NCBI GenBank assembly: GCA_019747165.1
Contig: JAIERC010000151.1
Span: 1 to 7,633, forward strand
Length of the DNA stretch: 7,633 nt
DNA from: Sphingomonas sp.
GTDB taxonomy: Bacteria > Pseudomonadota > Alphaproteobacteria > Sphingomonadales > Sphingomonadaceae
Direction: 5' to 3'
Shown here: one piece after another, positions 1-6,077 of the stretch
Layout: every line of letters begins with the position of its first letter
Numbering within the stretch: the stretch's first letter is position 1
Notes under the pieces: model-generated
Databases searched by the model: none
Told to the model about the DNA's origin: nothing
Seen by the model: the letters and a program-made list of their open reading frames with translations, nothing else
Program-made: the position numbers and the translations under genes

Positions 1-121
1 TTTCGGCCGTGACCTTGGCCGCATAATGATCGCCGTCACCGGCCAGATCGGTTATCTCCACCTGCGCATCGGGGATGGCGCTGCGGATCAGGCGCTCAAT
101 TTCAGCCGCGGGCATCGCCAT
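1..121 (-). CDS. BolA family protein (C-terminus outside window)
   Basis: Only the first 40 codons are visible, starting MAMPAAEIERLIRSAIPDAQ and running to a GDGDHY segment at residues 28-33, after which the frame leaves the window. The N-terminal helix followed by the DHY segment is typical of BolA proteins of the short IbaG/BolA2 class. Family knowledge: these small cytoplasmic proteins pair with monothiol glutaredoxins (Grx4/GrxD) and help handle iron-sulphur clusters; some are called transcription regulators. The start at 121 is two bases past the stop of the DUF1476 gene and has no clear Shine-Dalgarno sequence of its own, which suggests translational coupling; an ATG two codons further in (115) is the alternative. 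A glutaredoxin gene would be expected just beyond the left edge, which cannot be checked here. Confident on family, less so on role. Confidence 0.82.
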   Translation of the reverse strand, partial: MAMPAAEIERLIRSAIPDAQVEITDLAGDGDHYAAKVTAE

Positions 122-123
122 GA

Positions 124-447
124 TTATGCTGCGTCGCTCAATTGCTGACGCGCAACGAAGGTCTGCAGTTTCAGCTGCGCGCGCACGGCATCCTCGCTGG
201 TCTCCACGCCAGCCGCGATCAGGTCGCCGAAGACCTTGCGGACAACGTCCTCATCGCCGACTTCCTCAAAATCAGCCTGCACGACCGACTTGCCATAAGC
301 ATCGGCCTCTTCCGGGGTCAGCTTCATCAGTTCGGCCGCCCAATGACCGACAAGCTTGTTGCGGCGGGCAATCACGCGAAAAGCCATTTCCTCGCCAAGC
401 GCAAAATTGGCTTCTGCCGCGCGTTCCCGGTCGTCGAAGGTCGTCAT
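124..447 (-). CDS. DUF1476 family protein (ATP synthase zeta-subunit type)
   Basis: This is a 107-residue, charged, largely helical protein beginning MTTFDDRERAAEANFALGEE, with no signal peptide or membrane segment. The N-terminal TTFDDRE..E..FA motif, the central R29-NKLVGHWAAE region and the LTPEEADAY stretch (residues 43-51) are hallmarks of DUF1476. Family knowledge: in Paracoccus denitrificans a member of this family is the zeta subunit of the F1FO-ATP synthase, whose N-terminal segment inhibits ATP hydrolysis by F1. Whether this protein does the same is inference; in some alphaproteobacteria the inhibition is weak. The open frame extends upstream to 723, but that part lies inside the oxidoreductase gene on the same strand and lacks family similarity, so the ATG at 447 is chosen. 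An AGGGA element lies about ten bases before it. The BolA gene follows after two bases. Confidence 0.9.
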   Translation of the reverse strand: MTTFDDRERAAEANFALGEEMAFRVIARRNKLVGHWAAELMKLTPEEADAYGKSVVQADFEEVGDEDVVRKVFGDLIAAGVETSEDAVRAQLKLQTFVARQQLSDAA

Positions 448-450
448 AAA

Positions 451-461
451 GGGATTTTCCC
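451..461 (-). promoter_or_regulatory. Ribosome binding site of the DUF1476 gene within a small dyad
   Basis: On the minus strand GGGAAAATCCC precedes the ATG at 447 by three bases. The AGGGA part is the only Shine-Dalgarno-like element available, and it is one arm of a four-base-pair dyad with a three-base loop. The pairing is too short to be stable alone, so an effect on translation is speculative. Confidence 0.3.
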
Positions 462-518
462 TGTAAAAATCACTGTGGGCCTCAAATAGGGAAGCCACCC
501 GGCTAACGCAACGTTTGG

Positions 519-1520
519 CTATGCACCAATTCGCACGACAAGCTTCCCGATTGCCCCGCGCGCCGCCATTTTTGCAATCGCCTTGCCGCCGTCTTCGAAC
601 GCGAAAACTTCGGTGACAAGCGGATTGATCGCTCCTTCTTTCCACAAACGGAACAGCCGTTCGACGTGATCCTGGTTGGCCTTGGGATCGCGCGCCGCAA
701 AGGCGCCCCAAAACACGCCGCACACGTCGCAGCTCTTGAGCAGCGTCAAGTTAAGCGGCAGCTTCGGGATGCCGGCTGGAAAGCCGACGACCAGATAGCG
801 CCCCTCCCAGGCGATCGAGCGCAGCGCCGGTTCGGCATAATCACCGCCAACCGGATCATAGATCACATCGGCGCCATTCGGCCCGAGCGCTGCCTTGAAC
901 ATTTCCGCCAGCGCCTTTGACTGGTCCTTGTCGAACGGCGCGCGGCCATAAACAATCGTGCCGTCTGCGCCAGCCTTGCGGCATGCCTCGGCCTTTTCCT
1001 CGCTCGATACCGCGGCGATTACGCGCGCGCCAAATGCCTTGCCGAGTTCAACCGCCGCCAGGCCAACGCCGCCTGCCGCCCCCAGCACCAGCAACGTCTG
1101 CCCCTCTGCCAGGTGTCCGCGATCGAGCAGGGCGTGGATGGTCGTTGCATAGGTCAGCAACAATGCCGACCCTTCCTCAAAACTGCGCCCCTCCGGCAGG
1201 CGAAACAGGCGGGCAGCGTCAACGGCGATCTTTTCGACGAGTCCGCCATTACCGACGGTGGCGACAACCCGGTCGCCCGGCACCCAATCGGCAACGCCCT
1301 CGCCCACGCTCTCGACGACGCCGGCGATCTCCCCGCCGGGGGCGAATGGTCGTTGCGGTTTGAACTGATATTTGTCCTCGATGATCAGCACATCGGGATA
1401 GTTGATAGAACAGGCTTTAACCGCGACGATCACCTGCCCCTTACCCGCGACGGGGTCCGGCATCGTCTCAAGGGTTAGCGTTTCCGGTCCGCCCGGTGCC
1501 GTCGACAGCAAAGCCCGCAT
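519..1520 (-). CDS. NADPH:quinone oxidoreductase-type MDR family protein
   Basis: This 333-residue cytoplasmic enzyme belongs to the medium-chain dehydrogenase/reductase superfamily, quinone oxidoreductase branch. An N-terminal GroES-like substrate domain (about 1-120) contains CSINYPDVLII (37-47) and the PFAPGGEIAGVV segment (58-69). The Rossmann domain has the nucleotide motif LGAAGGVG at 146-153 and a C-terminal ARGAIGKLVVRI end (319-331). The cysteine ligands of zinc-dependent alcohol dehydrogenases are absent, which fits the zinc-free quinone or enone reductase group. The family uses NADPH to reduce quinones, enals or enones; the substrate here cannot be told. Some relatives are acryloyl-CoA or crotonyl-CoA type reductases. 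The ATG at 1520 has a GGGAGA Shine-Dalgarno sequence six bases away (1527-1532). The 131-base gap to the upstream hydrolase gene contains a perfect inverted repeat, suggesting a separate promoter. Confidence 0.9.
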   Translation of the reverse strand: MRALLSTAPGGPETLTLETMPDPVAGKGQVIVAVKACSINYPDVLIIEDKYQFKPQRPFAPGGEIAGVVESVGEGVADWVPGDRVVATVGNGGLVEKIAVDAARLFRLPEGRSFEEGSALLLTYATTIHALLDRGHLAEGQTLLVLGAAGGVGLAAVELGKAFGARVIAAVSSEEKAEACRKAGADGTIVYGRAPFDKDQSKALAEMFKAALGPNGADVIYDPVGGDYAEPALRSIAWEGRYLVVGFPAGIPKLPLNLTLLKSCDVCGVFWGAFAARDPKANQDHVERLFRLWKEGAINPLVTEVFAFEDGGKAIAKMAARGAIGKLVVRIGA

Positions 1521-1543
1521 ATATCATCTCCCGCAGATCGGAC

Positions 1544-1563
1544 GACGGCGCTGTGTCGCCGTC
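1544..1563. repeat. Perfect 7-bp inverted repeat in the leader of the quinone oxidoreductase gene
   Basis: GACGGCG at 1544-1550 and CGCCGTC at 1557-1563 are perfect inverted copies separated by CTGTGT. The repeat lies 23 bases upstream of the oxidoreductase ATG, between its Shine-Dalgarno sequence (1527-1532) and a -10-like CATAAT on the minus strand at 1575-1580. It could be an operator just downstream of the transcription start, or an RNA stem in the leader. No convincing -35 element accompanies the CATAAT, and no regulator gene is in view. It is not followed by a T-run on either strand, so it does not look like an intrinsic terminator. Confidence 0.4.
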
Positions 1564-1651
1564 ACTCCTGTTCGATTATGCGGTTGCCTTGCCAGCCAGC
1601 GGGCGGCTGCGTCCAGTGGCTATTTGCCGGTCGCCCGCCTTTGGGCGCGCT

Positions 1652-2500
1652 TTATTCAGCAGCCGCTGGAAAGGTGGGCAGTTTGGCGATGTCGCGTGGA
1701 TCGTGCTGGATGATGACAAGCGCCTTGGTATTGGCGGCGAGCTTGTTGAACCGATCACTCGATGCCAGTGTCTGGCTCCGGCTAAAGTTAAAGCCTGGCA
1801 CGCCGTTCAGCGCCTGATTTTCGCGAAAATGGAACTGATCACCTGACAACAGCACCAAACCTGTTTTTGGCATTTTGACCAGCAGGGCATGGTGGCCGGG
1901 CGTGTGGCCGGGCAGGTCAATCATCGTCACGCTACCGTCGCCAAAAACGTCCTTGTCACCCACAACCGCTTCCGACGTCCCACCGCCGCCAAACCAGCGC
2001 TTGAGCGGCGTTGGATCGGCACCGTTTAGTGGCGGGCTAGCAGACAACGACTCATGATCCCCCTTGCCAATCAGCAATTTTGCCTGCGGAAACGCTCCAG
2101 CCTGGCCGGTATGATCAAAATGATAATGGCTGATCCCAATAATGGAAATCGCCTCCGGCTTGACGTTTATCTTCGCTAGCTGCTCAACAATGGTGGTCGA
2201 AAGGGTCGCCGAAAGCGGTGCTGTGTCGCTGACGGGCACCCCCTTAAGCGCGGCCGATAGGCCAGTGTCCCACAGCATGTACGTATTGCCGTGCTTGATC
2301 AGATAGCAGCTTGACGCGAGGCGCATCTTCTTGCCGGTAAAGGCGCGGGTGTCGCTGAAAACGTTGAGATCGTTGACCTGCGCGGCGCCGCAATCAAGCC
2401 GCCAAAGCTTCATTTCCAGCGGCGTCTGGCCGCTGGCCGCATAAGCGAAAACGCCACTGAGCACGGTGCCCGCGATCAATAAATACAGCGCTCTTTTCAT
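1652..2500 (-). CDS. Exported metallo-beta-lactamase-fold hydrolase, N-acyl homoserine lactonase-like
   Basis: This is a 282-residue MBL-fold hydrolase. Residues 1-22 form a signal peptide (K2 R3, then a hydrophobic stretch, likely cut near AYA-A at 19-22), so the enzyme should act in the periplasm or outside. The dinuclear metal site is complete: HYHFDH at 125-130, H199 in PGHTPGHH, D221 in LLSGDQF and H266 in IIQHDP. The layout, with RENQALNGVPGFNFSR after the aspartate, matches AHL-lactonase relatives (AiiA type) that open lactone rings. The position equivalent to AiiA Tyr194 appears to be H224. Substrate is unproven: AHL or another lactone or ester is possible. The ATG at 2500 is preferred over a GTG at 2515, because the GTG overlaps the GGGGGGA Shine-Dalgarno sequence (2507-2513) and would put residues before the signal peptide. 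Confidence 0.87.
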   Translation of the reverse strand: MKRALYLLIAGTVLSGVFAYAASGQTPLEMKLWRLDCGAAQVNDLNVFSDTRAFTGKKMRLASSCYLIKHGNTYMLWDTGLSAALKGVPVSDTAPLSATLSTTIVEQLAKINVKPEAISIIGISHYHFDHTGQAGAFPQAKLLIGKGDHESLSASPPLNGADPTPLKRWFGGGGTSEAVVGDKDVFGDGSVTMIDLPGHTPGHHALLVKMPKTGLVLLSGDQFHFRENQALNGVPGFNFSRSQTLASSDRFNKLAANTKALVIIQHDPRDIAKLPTFPAAAE

Positions 2501-2522
2501 GCGAAGTCCCCCCACGAAACCC

Positions 2523-2556
2523 GGCCAGTGTTTTGCTATCGCTATTTCTGCTGGCC
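2523..2556. repeat. Spaced 6-bp inverted repeat upstream of the lactonase-like gene
   Basis: GGCCAG at 2523-2528 and CTGGCC at 2551-2556 are inverted copies separated by 22 bases that hold a tandem GCTATCGCTATT (2535-2546). The element lies 22 bases before the ATG at 2500, in the 161-base gap after the epimerase-type gene, where a promoter for the hydrolase is expected. A second short dyad, AGGGTCCCT, sits at 2560-2568. Arms of this length can arise by chance, so the regulatory reading is tentative. I see no other gene in this gap. Confidence 0.25.
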
Positions 2557-2570
2557 TCTAGGGTCCCTTA

Positions 2571-2587
2571 GGCATTTCCGCGATGCC
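2571..2587. repeat. Short GGCAT/ATGCC dyad between the epimerase-type and lactonase-like genes
   Basis: GGCAT (2571-2575) and ATGCC (2583-2587) can pair around a seven-base loop. It lies about 75 bases downstream of the epimerase-type stop codon on the minus strand. It could form a weak stem at the end of the sco transcript, but no T-run follows, so intrinsic termination is not supported. Confidence 0.2.
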
Positions 2588-2661
2588 ATGAAAGTCCCGC
2601 GTGATGCCGCTTGGACGAATTCGGGATCATCGTGGCACAATTTTCCGCGACGCGAGCAGGG

Positions 2662-3633
2662 TCAGCAATATTCGGTCTGCCCGCGCCTTTCTTTGGGGCT
2701 CAAATAGCTGGCTTTGTGGATCACAGGCGGCGCTGCACCATCGCGGAGCGACTGGAGCACGGTGCCAAAATCATGCGCGCACCGAAAACCAAGCTGTTGT
2801 TCAGCCAAGCGCGAATCATAGACGCGATCAATGCTGGCGGGGAGCACCCAGCGCCGGGCAGCGTAAAGGGCAGGCGCATCGGGGAAATAGCGCGAGATGA
2901 CGGCGACAGCATCCGCCTTCAGCGCCTGGGCATCCGACGGCACAAAGGGCGTCGGCGCTGACAGGATGAACGTGCCAAAGCCAATTTCAGGGGCGCGGTC
3001 GAGCGCGGCAAGGTGCGCTGCTGCAGCATCTTCCACGGTCAACCGGCGATTAAGCAGCTCATTCGCCTTCAAATTTTCGCCAGCCGGTTCGGCGTGCGTA
3101 TCATCATCTTCGGGGAAGAACCGCCCAGTCCGCAAGACCATGCACGCAAGCCCGCGTTCCTGGTGGAACAGCCGACAGAGATGCTCGGCGGCGAGTTTGG
3201 TGACGCCATAGATGTTGCGCGGCTCTAACGGTGCCATTGTCTCGTCGATCCAAACCGCGCGGTCCCCCTCTCCGCGGCGGATCGCATCAGAGATCATCAG
3301 CGAGGTGGTTGAGGTGAAGACGAACCGGTCATGCCCGGCGGCCACCGCCGCTTCGAGCAGGTTGAGCGTCCCGGTGACGTTGACATCGACAAAGGCTTGC
3401 GTCGGATAGCGGACAATATCCGGTTTATGCAGTGCGCCCGAATGGATGACTGCCTCGATCCCGCGTTCTGCAAAAAACCGGTCGATCAGCGCCCGATCAG
3501 ACACGGTACCGATTACATCGGTGTCGATCCCAGGTGCCACGTCCAGACCGACAACCTCATGTCCGGCCAATCGCAGCCGGGGTGCCAGAAACCGGCCCAG
3601 CCACCCCGATGATCCCGTGAGCAAAACCCGCAT
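2662..3633 (-). CDS. NAD(P)-dependent oxidoreductase, NAD-dependent epimerase/dehydratase family
   Basis: This 323-residue protein is an extended short-chain dehydrogenase. It has the N-terminal nucleotide-binding motif TGSSGWLG (6-13), with an acidic residue at D31 after the second strand that favours NAD. HSGALHKPD (64-72) and DVNVTGTLNLLEA (83-95) follow, then the active-site group S108/T109/T110 and Y142xxxK146 in NIYGVTK. These are the features of UDP-sugar 4-epimerase-like enzymes, but the family also holds many dehydrogenases of unknown substrate, and the C-terminal substrate domain gives no clear answer. The start at 3633 has GGGGA five bases away. It begins 17 bases after the scoB stop on the same strand and is probably co-transcribed with scoAB, an unusual partner for that pair. 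The last dozen or so residues are polar and may be a variable tail. Confidence 0.87.
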   Translation of the reverse strand: MRVLLTGSSGWLGRFLAPRLRLAGHEVVGLDVAPGIDTDVIGTVSDRALIDRFFAERGIEAVIHSGALHKPDIVRYPTQAFVDVNVTGTLNLLEAAVAAGHDRFVFTSTTSLMISDAIRRGEGDRAVWIDETMAPLEPRNIYGVTKLAAEHLCRLFHQERGLACMVLRTGRFFPEDDDTHAEPAGENLKANELLNRRLTVEDAAAAHLAALDRAPEIGFGTFILSAPTPFVPSDAQALKADAVAVISRYFPDAPALYAARRWVLPASIDRVYDSRLAEQQLGFRCAHDFGTVLQSLRDGAAPPVIHKASYLSPKERRGQTEYC

Positions 3634-3650
3634 GCGCTTCCCCGATATGG

Positions 3651-4286
3651 TTACGCGATGTAATGCGCCGTCGTCTTGGCCCGCACCTCGTCTGCCGTCA
3701 CGCCAGGCGCAATCTCGACCAGCTCAAACGGGCTGCCATGATCGGGCCGGTGGAATACCGCCAGATCGGTGATGATCATATCGATCACATTCTTGCCGGT
3801 GAGTGGCAGCGTGCAGGCCGGGATGAATTTCGGGTCGCCGTTCTTCGACGTATGCTCCATCACCACCACGATGCGCTTGACGCCTGCGACCAAGTCCATC
3901 GCGCCACCCATCCCTTTGATGAGCTTGCCGGGGATCATCCAATTGGCAATGTCGCCACCTTCGCTGACTTCCATCGCACCCAGCACCGTCAGGTCGATAT
4001 GCCCGCCACGGATCATCGCGAAGCTGTCCGCGCTGCTGAAATAGACCGAAGACGGCAATTCACTGATCGTCTGCTTGCCGGCATTGATGAGATCTGGATC
4101 GACTTGGTCCGGGTACGGAAACGGTCCGATGCCGAGCATGCCGTTCTCGCTCTGCAGCGTAACGTCCATCCCTTTGGGAATATGGTTCGCGACCAATGTC
4201 GGGATGCCGATGCCCAGGTTCACGTAAAACCCGTCCTGCAATTCTTTTGCCGCGCGTGCGGCCATGTCGTCACGAGTCCAGGACAT
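3651..4286 (-). CDS. scoB: Succinyl-CoA:3-ketoacid CoA-transferase subunit B
   Basis: This 211-residue protein is the beta subunit of a family I CoA-transferase. The LQSENG signature (44-49) contains the catalytic glutamate E47, which forms the glutamyl-CoA thioester in this family. GIGIPTLVANHI (25-36), LGAMEVSEGGDIANWMIPGK and the downstream GMGGAMDLVAGVK segment are typical of succinyl-CoA:3-oxoacid transferases (SCOT). The reaction is transfer of CoA from succinyl-CoA to acetoacetate or a related 3-oxoacid, feeding acetoacetyl-CoA to thiolase and linking ketone-body or polyhydroxybutyrate breakdown to the TCA cycle. The homologous 3-oxoadipate CoA-transferase subunit PcaJ is the main alternative, but this sequence reads more like ScoB. 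The ATG overlaps the scoA stop by one base (TAATG) and has GGGAGG seven bases away, so translation is coupled to scoA. Confidence 0.94.
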   Translation of the reverse strand: MSWTRDDMAARAAKELQDGFYVNLGIGIPTLVANHIPKGMDVTLQSENGMLGIGPFPYPDQVDPDLINAGKQTISELPSSVYFSSADSFAMIRGGHIDLTVLGAMEVSEGGDIANWMIPGKLIKGMGGAMDLVAGVKRIVVVMEHTSKNGDPKFIPACTLPLTGKNVIDMIITDLAVFHRPDHGSPFELVEIAPGVTADEVRAKTTAHYIA

Positions 4287-4993
4287 TATGCCGCCTCCCG
4301 CTCGCGCGTTGTCACGAATTCGATCTTCTTGTCATACGGCGCGCCCTGGATCAGCCGGTTCACATAGATGCCCGCCAAATGAACCTGATCAGGATCGAGG
4401 CTCCCGACCGGCACAATTTCCTCAACCTCAGCGATACAAACCTTGCCCGCCGTCGCCATTGGCTGGTTGAAATTGCGTGCGGTCTTGCGGAAAATCAGGT
4501 TGCCGGCCTCATCGGCCTTCCATCCCTTGATGATCGACAGATCGGCAACGATGCCGCGCTCCAGAATATAGTCCTGACCGTCAAATTCCATCACCGGCTT
4601 GCCCTCGGCCACCAGCGTACCGACGCCCGTCTTGGTGTAAAAGCCCGGAATGCCCGCGCCCCCTGCCCGGCAGCGCTCGGCGAGCGTCCCTTGTGGGCAA
4701 AATTCCACCTCGAGCTCGCCGCTCAGATATTGCCGCTCGAACTCCTTGTTCTCGCCGACGTAAGAACTGATCATCTTCTTCACCTGCCGGGTGCGCAGCA
4801 GCTTGCCCAACCCTTCGCCATCGATGCCAGCATTGTTGCTGGCGATCGTCAGGTCCTTGGTGCCCGCATCGCGAATCGCATCGATCAGCCGTTCAGGAAT
4901 GCCGCACAGGCCAAACCCCCCCGCGCAGATGGTCATCCCGTCGAAAAGCACTCCTTCAAGCGCGGCAGCGGCATTGGGGTAGAGCTTTTTCAT
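4286..4993 (-). CDS. scoA: Succinyl-CoA:3-ketoacid CoA-transferase subunit A
   Basis: This 235-residue protein is the alpha subunit that pairs with ScoB in the cytoplasm. Residues 18-33 (DGMTICAGGFGLCGIP) closely follow the family I CoA-transferase signature with the GGF-x3-G-x-P core. SNNAGIDGEGLGKLL (52-66), EFCPQGTLAER (97-107) and GIPGFYTKTGVGT (114-126) are typical SCOT alpha segments. Three starts are possible: a GTG at 5035, an ATG at 5014 with GGAGGGG nine bases away, and an ATG at 4993 with GGAG nine bases away. I chose 4993 because family members usually begin with MKKLYP or similar; 5014 would add only MKTETLV and is nearly as likely. The gene overlaps scoB by one base. The promoter should lie in the 5015-5132 region, back to back with the lipoprotein gene, but I could not identify a clear one. 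Confidence 0.93.
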   Translation of the reverse strand: MKKLYPNAAAALEGVLFDGMTICAGGFGLCGIPERLIDAIRDAGTKDLTIASNNAGIDGEGLGKLLRTRQVKKMISSYVGENKEFERQYLSGELEVEFCPQGTLAERCRAGGAGIPGFYTKTGVGTLVAEGKPVMEFDGQDYILERGIVADLSIIKGWKADEAGNLIFRKTARNFNQPMATAGKVCIAEVEEIVPVGSLDPDQVHLAGIYVNRLIQGAPYDKKIEFVTTREREAA

Positions 4994-5066
4994 GACCAGT
5001 GTCTCCGTTTTCATCGCGATAGTCCCCTCCACCACTAACGGTCAATTCATCGTCTGGGACGAGCGG

Positions 5067-5095
5067 TGGACATCACTGTAGTTGCGAGTCATAGT
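5067..5095 (+). promoter_or_regulatory. Possible sigma-70-type promoter of the lipoprotein gene
   Basis: TGGACA at 5067-5072 matches the -35 consensus at five of six positions. CATAGT at 5090-5095 matches the -10 consensus at four of six, and the spacing is 17 bases. A start near 5102 would give a leader of about 30 bases before the ATG at 5133. Such matches occur by chance, so this is a candidate only. Confidence 0.35.
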
Positions 5096-5117
5096 CGTAG
5101 CAGTAACGATTCTACGA
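5095..5117. repeat. 6-bp inverted repeat at the predicted transcription start of the lipoprotein gene
   Basis: TCGTAG (5095-5100) and CTACGA (5112-5117) are perfect inverted copies separated by 11 bases. They straddle the start predicted from the promoter-like element just upstream and end one base before the G-run used as ribosome binding site (5119-5124). This position would suit an operator or a leader stem that affects ribosome access. The region also lies between the divergent scoA and lipoprotein genes, so it could serve both. Confidence 0.3.
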
Positions 5118-5132
5118 TGGGGGGCATTCGCG

Positions 5133-6065
5133 ATGAAAAATCCTATAAAATTGGCTGTATTTGTGGCAGCCACTGTGGGATTGAGCGGGTGCGCGTATGT
5201 CAAAAAAGGCATAGACCGCGAACTGCGCTATCCCGGCGGCTTGGCTGGTAGCGTTTACGACAAATATTATGTTTTTGAAGCGAATGCTTCAAAAGAATTA
5301 CAATTGCTACGTGCCGCATTCTCGGTTTCAACATTGGCCAGTGCAGCAACGGCCACAGTCCGGGAGGATTCGGAAGCCCAAACCGTTGTACGCAACCTTC
5401 AGGAGGCGGTAAAGGAAATCAACTACCAAGCTGGCATGCTTTACGAGAAAGACGCTTCAAATCCGCCAAAATTGGTGCCTTGTACAAATGGGTTCACGGG
5501 GCCATGTTATCCAAGTTTGTTTGAAGAGGGCGTTCCTGACCTGGAACGCTCTGTCTTCAATCTTGCTTTTTCGGCACTGCCTAAGGCGGCGGCTGTTCGA
5601 CTCTTTCAGGAAGTCGCCGCCACAAATCTGATCGGTTCGATCAGGGCAGCGCTCAAACTTGCACTGGCCTCTCTTGATTCCGCCCATCGCGCAGCGGCAA
5701 CTCATCGTTCTATCGTAGAAATTATGGCACAGATTGTCGTCGCGAACGATGCGACCAAATTAAAGGAGGTAAAGACAGTTCAAGAAGCGCTCTGCATCCT
5801 TGGTTATAAAGAGCCAGCTGGCATAGGCTGCACAGTATCAGATTCTAATATTACGGCAGTAAAGCGTGAAAAGCGCAATCAATCTACTGAATATCGAAAA
5901 GCACTGGCGGCGGTAACCGTACTACCCAAGCATTTTGAACCAGTTTTCTCGATCATTCGATCGGAATGTTTGAAATTACGGGTCAGCAGCAAGGCGGACA
6001 TTACAAGCGCGTGCGAAGGCCTGAAATTCGAACCCTTGATCAGGCCAGGCGTCATCCCGAAATAG
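5133..6065 (+). CDS. Uncharacterised lipoprotein with three cysteine pairs
   Basis: I do not recognise this 310-residue protein. Residues 1-19 are a lipoprotein signal peptide (K2, K6, a hydrophobic core, lipobox LSGC at 17-20), so C20 should be lipidated and the mature protein held at a membrane on the periplasmic side. The rest is mostly helical and rich in alanine, with few aromatic residues. Six other cysteines fall in three close pairs: C117/C125, C221/C233 and C279/C294, which could form three local disulphides. Earlier in-frame GTG starts at 5082 and just downstream would place residues ahead of the signal peptide; the ATG at 5133 has a G-run (5119-5124) eight bases away. Two sampled 60-base lines (5281-5340 and 5701-5760) are 43-45% GC, against 67% in 6301-6360 next door, which hints at horizontal acquisition. 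It is the only plus-strand gene here and has no obvious partner. Confidence 0.85.
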   Translation: MKNPIKLAVFVAATVGLSGCAYVKKGIDRELRYPGGLAGSVYDKYYVFEANASKELQLLRAAFSVSTLASAATATVREDSEAQTVVRNLQEAVKEINYQAGMLYEKDASNPPKLVPCTNGFTGPCYPSLFEEGVPDLERSVFNLAFSALPKAAAVRLFQEVAATNLIGSIRAALKLALASLDSAHRAAATHRSIVEIMAQIVVANDATKLKEVKTVQEALCILGYKEPAGIGCTVSDSNITAVKREKRNQSTEYRKALAAVTVLPKHFEPVFSIIRSECLKLRVSSKADITSACEGLKFEPLIRPGVIPK

Positions 6066-6077
6066 CTTCTTTTCGCT

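Noticed and set aside
493..504. AGCC-ACCC-GGCT dyad after the quinone oxidoreductase stop
   Set aside because: A four-base-pair stem without a T-run is too weak to call a terminator.
448..723. N-terminal extension of the DUF1476 frame
   Set aside because: The extension lies in the oxidoreductase gene on the same strand in another frame, has no family similarity, and the ATG at 447 fits the family start exactly.
1632..1647. CGCCC/GGGCG hairpin just after the stop of the lactonase-like gene
   Set aside because: The stem is only five base pairs and no T-run follows on the minus strand, so a terminator call is not supported.
3663..4367. Plus-strand open frame of 234 codons opposite scoB
   Set aside because: The translation is rich in His, Arg and Asp with no domain, and it is antisense to a well-supported CoA-transferase subunit.
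4196..5038. Long plus-strand open frame (280 codons) opposite scoA and the start of scoB
   Set aside because: It is fully antisense to two clear family members, its translation has no recognisable domain, and long antisense frames are common in GC-rich genes.
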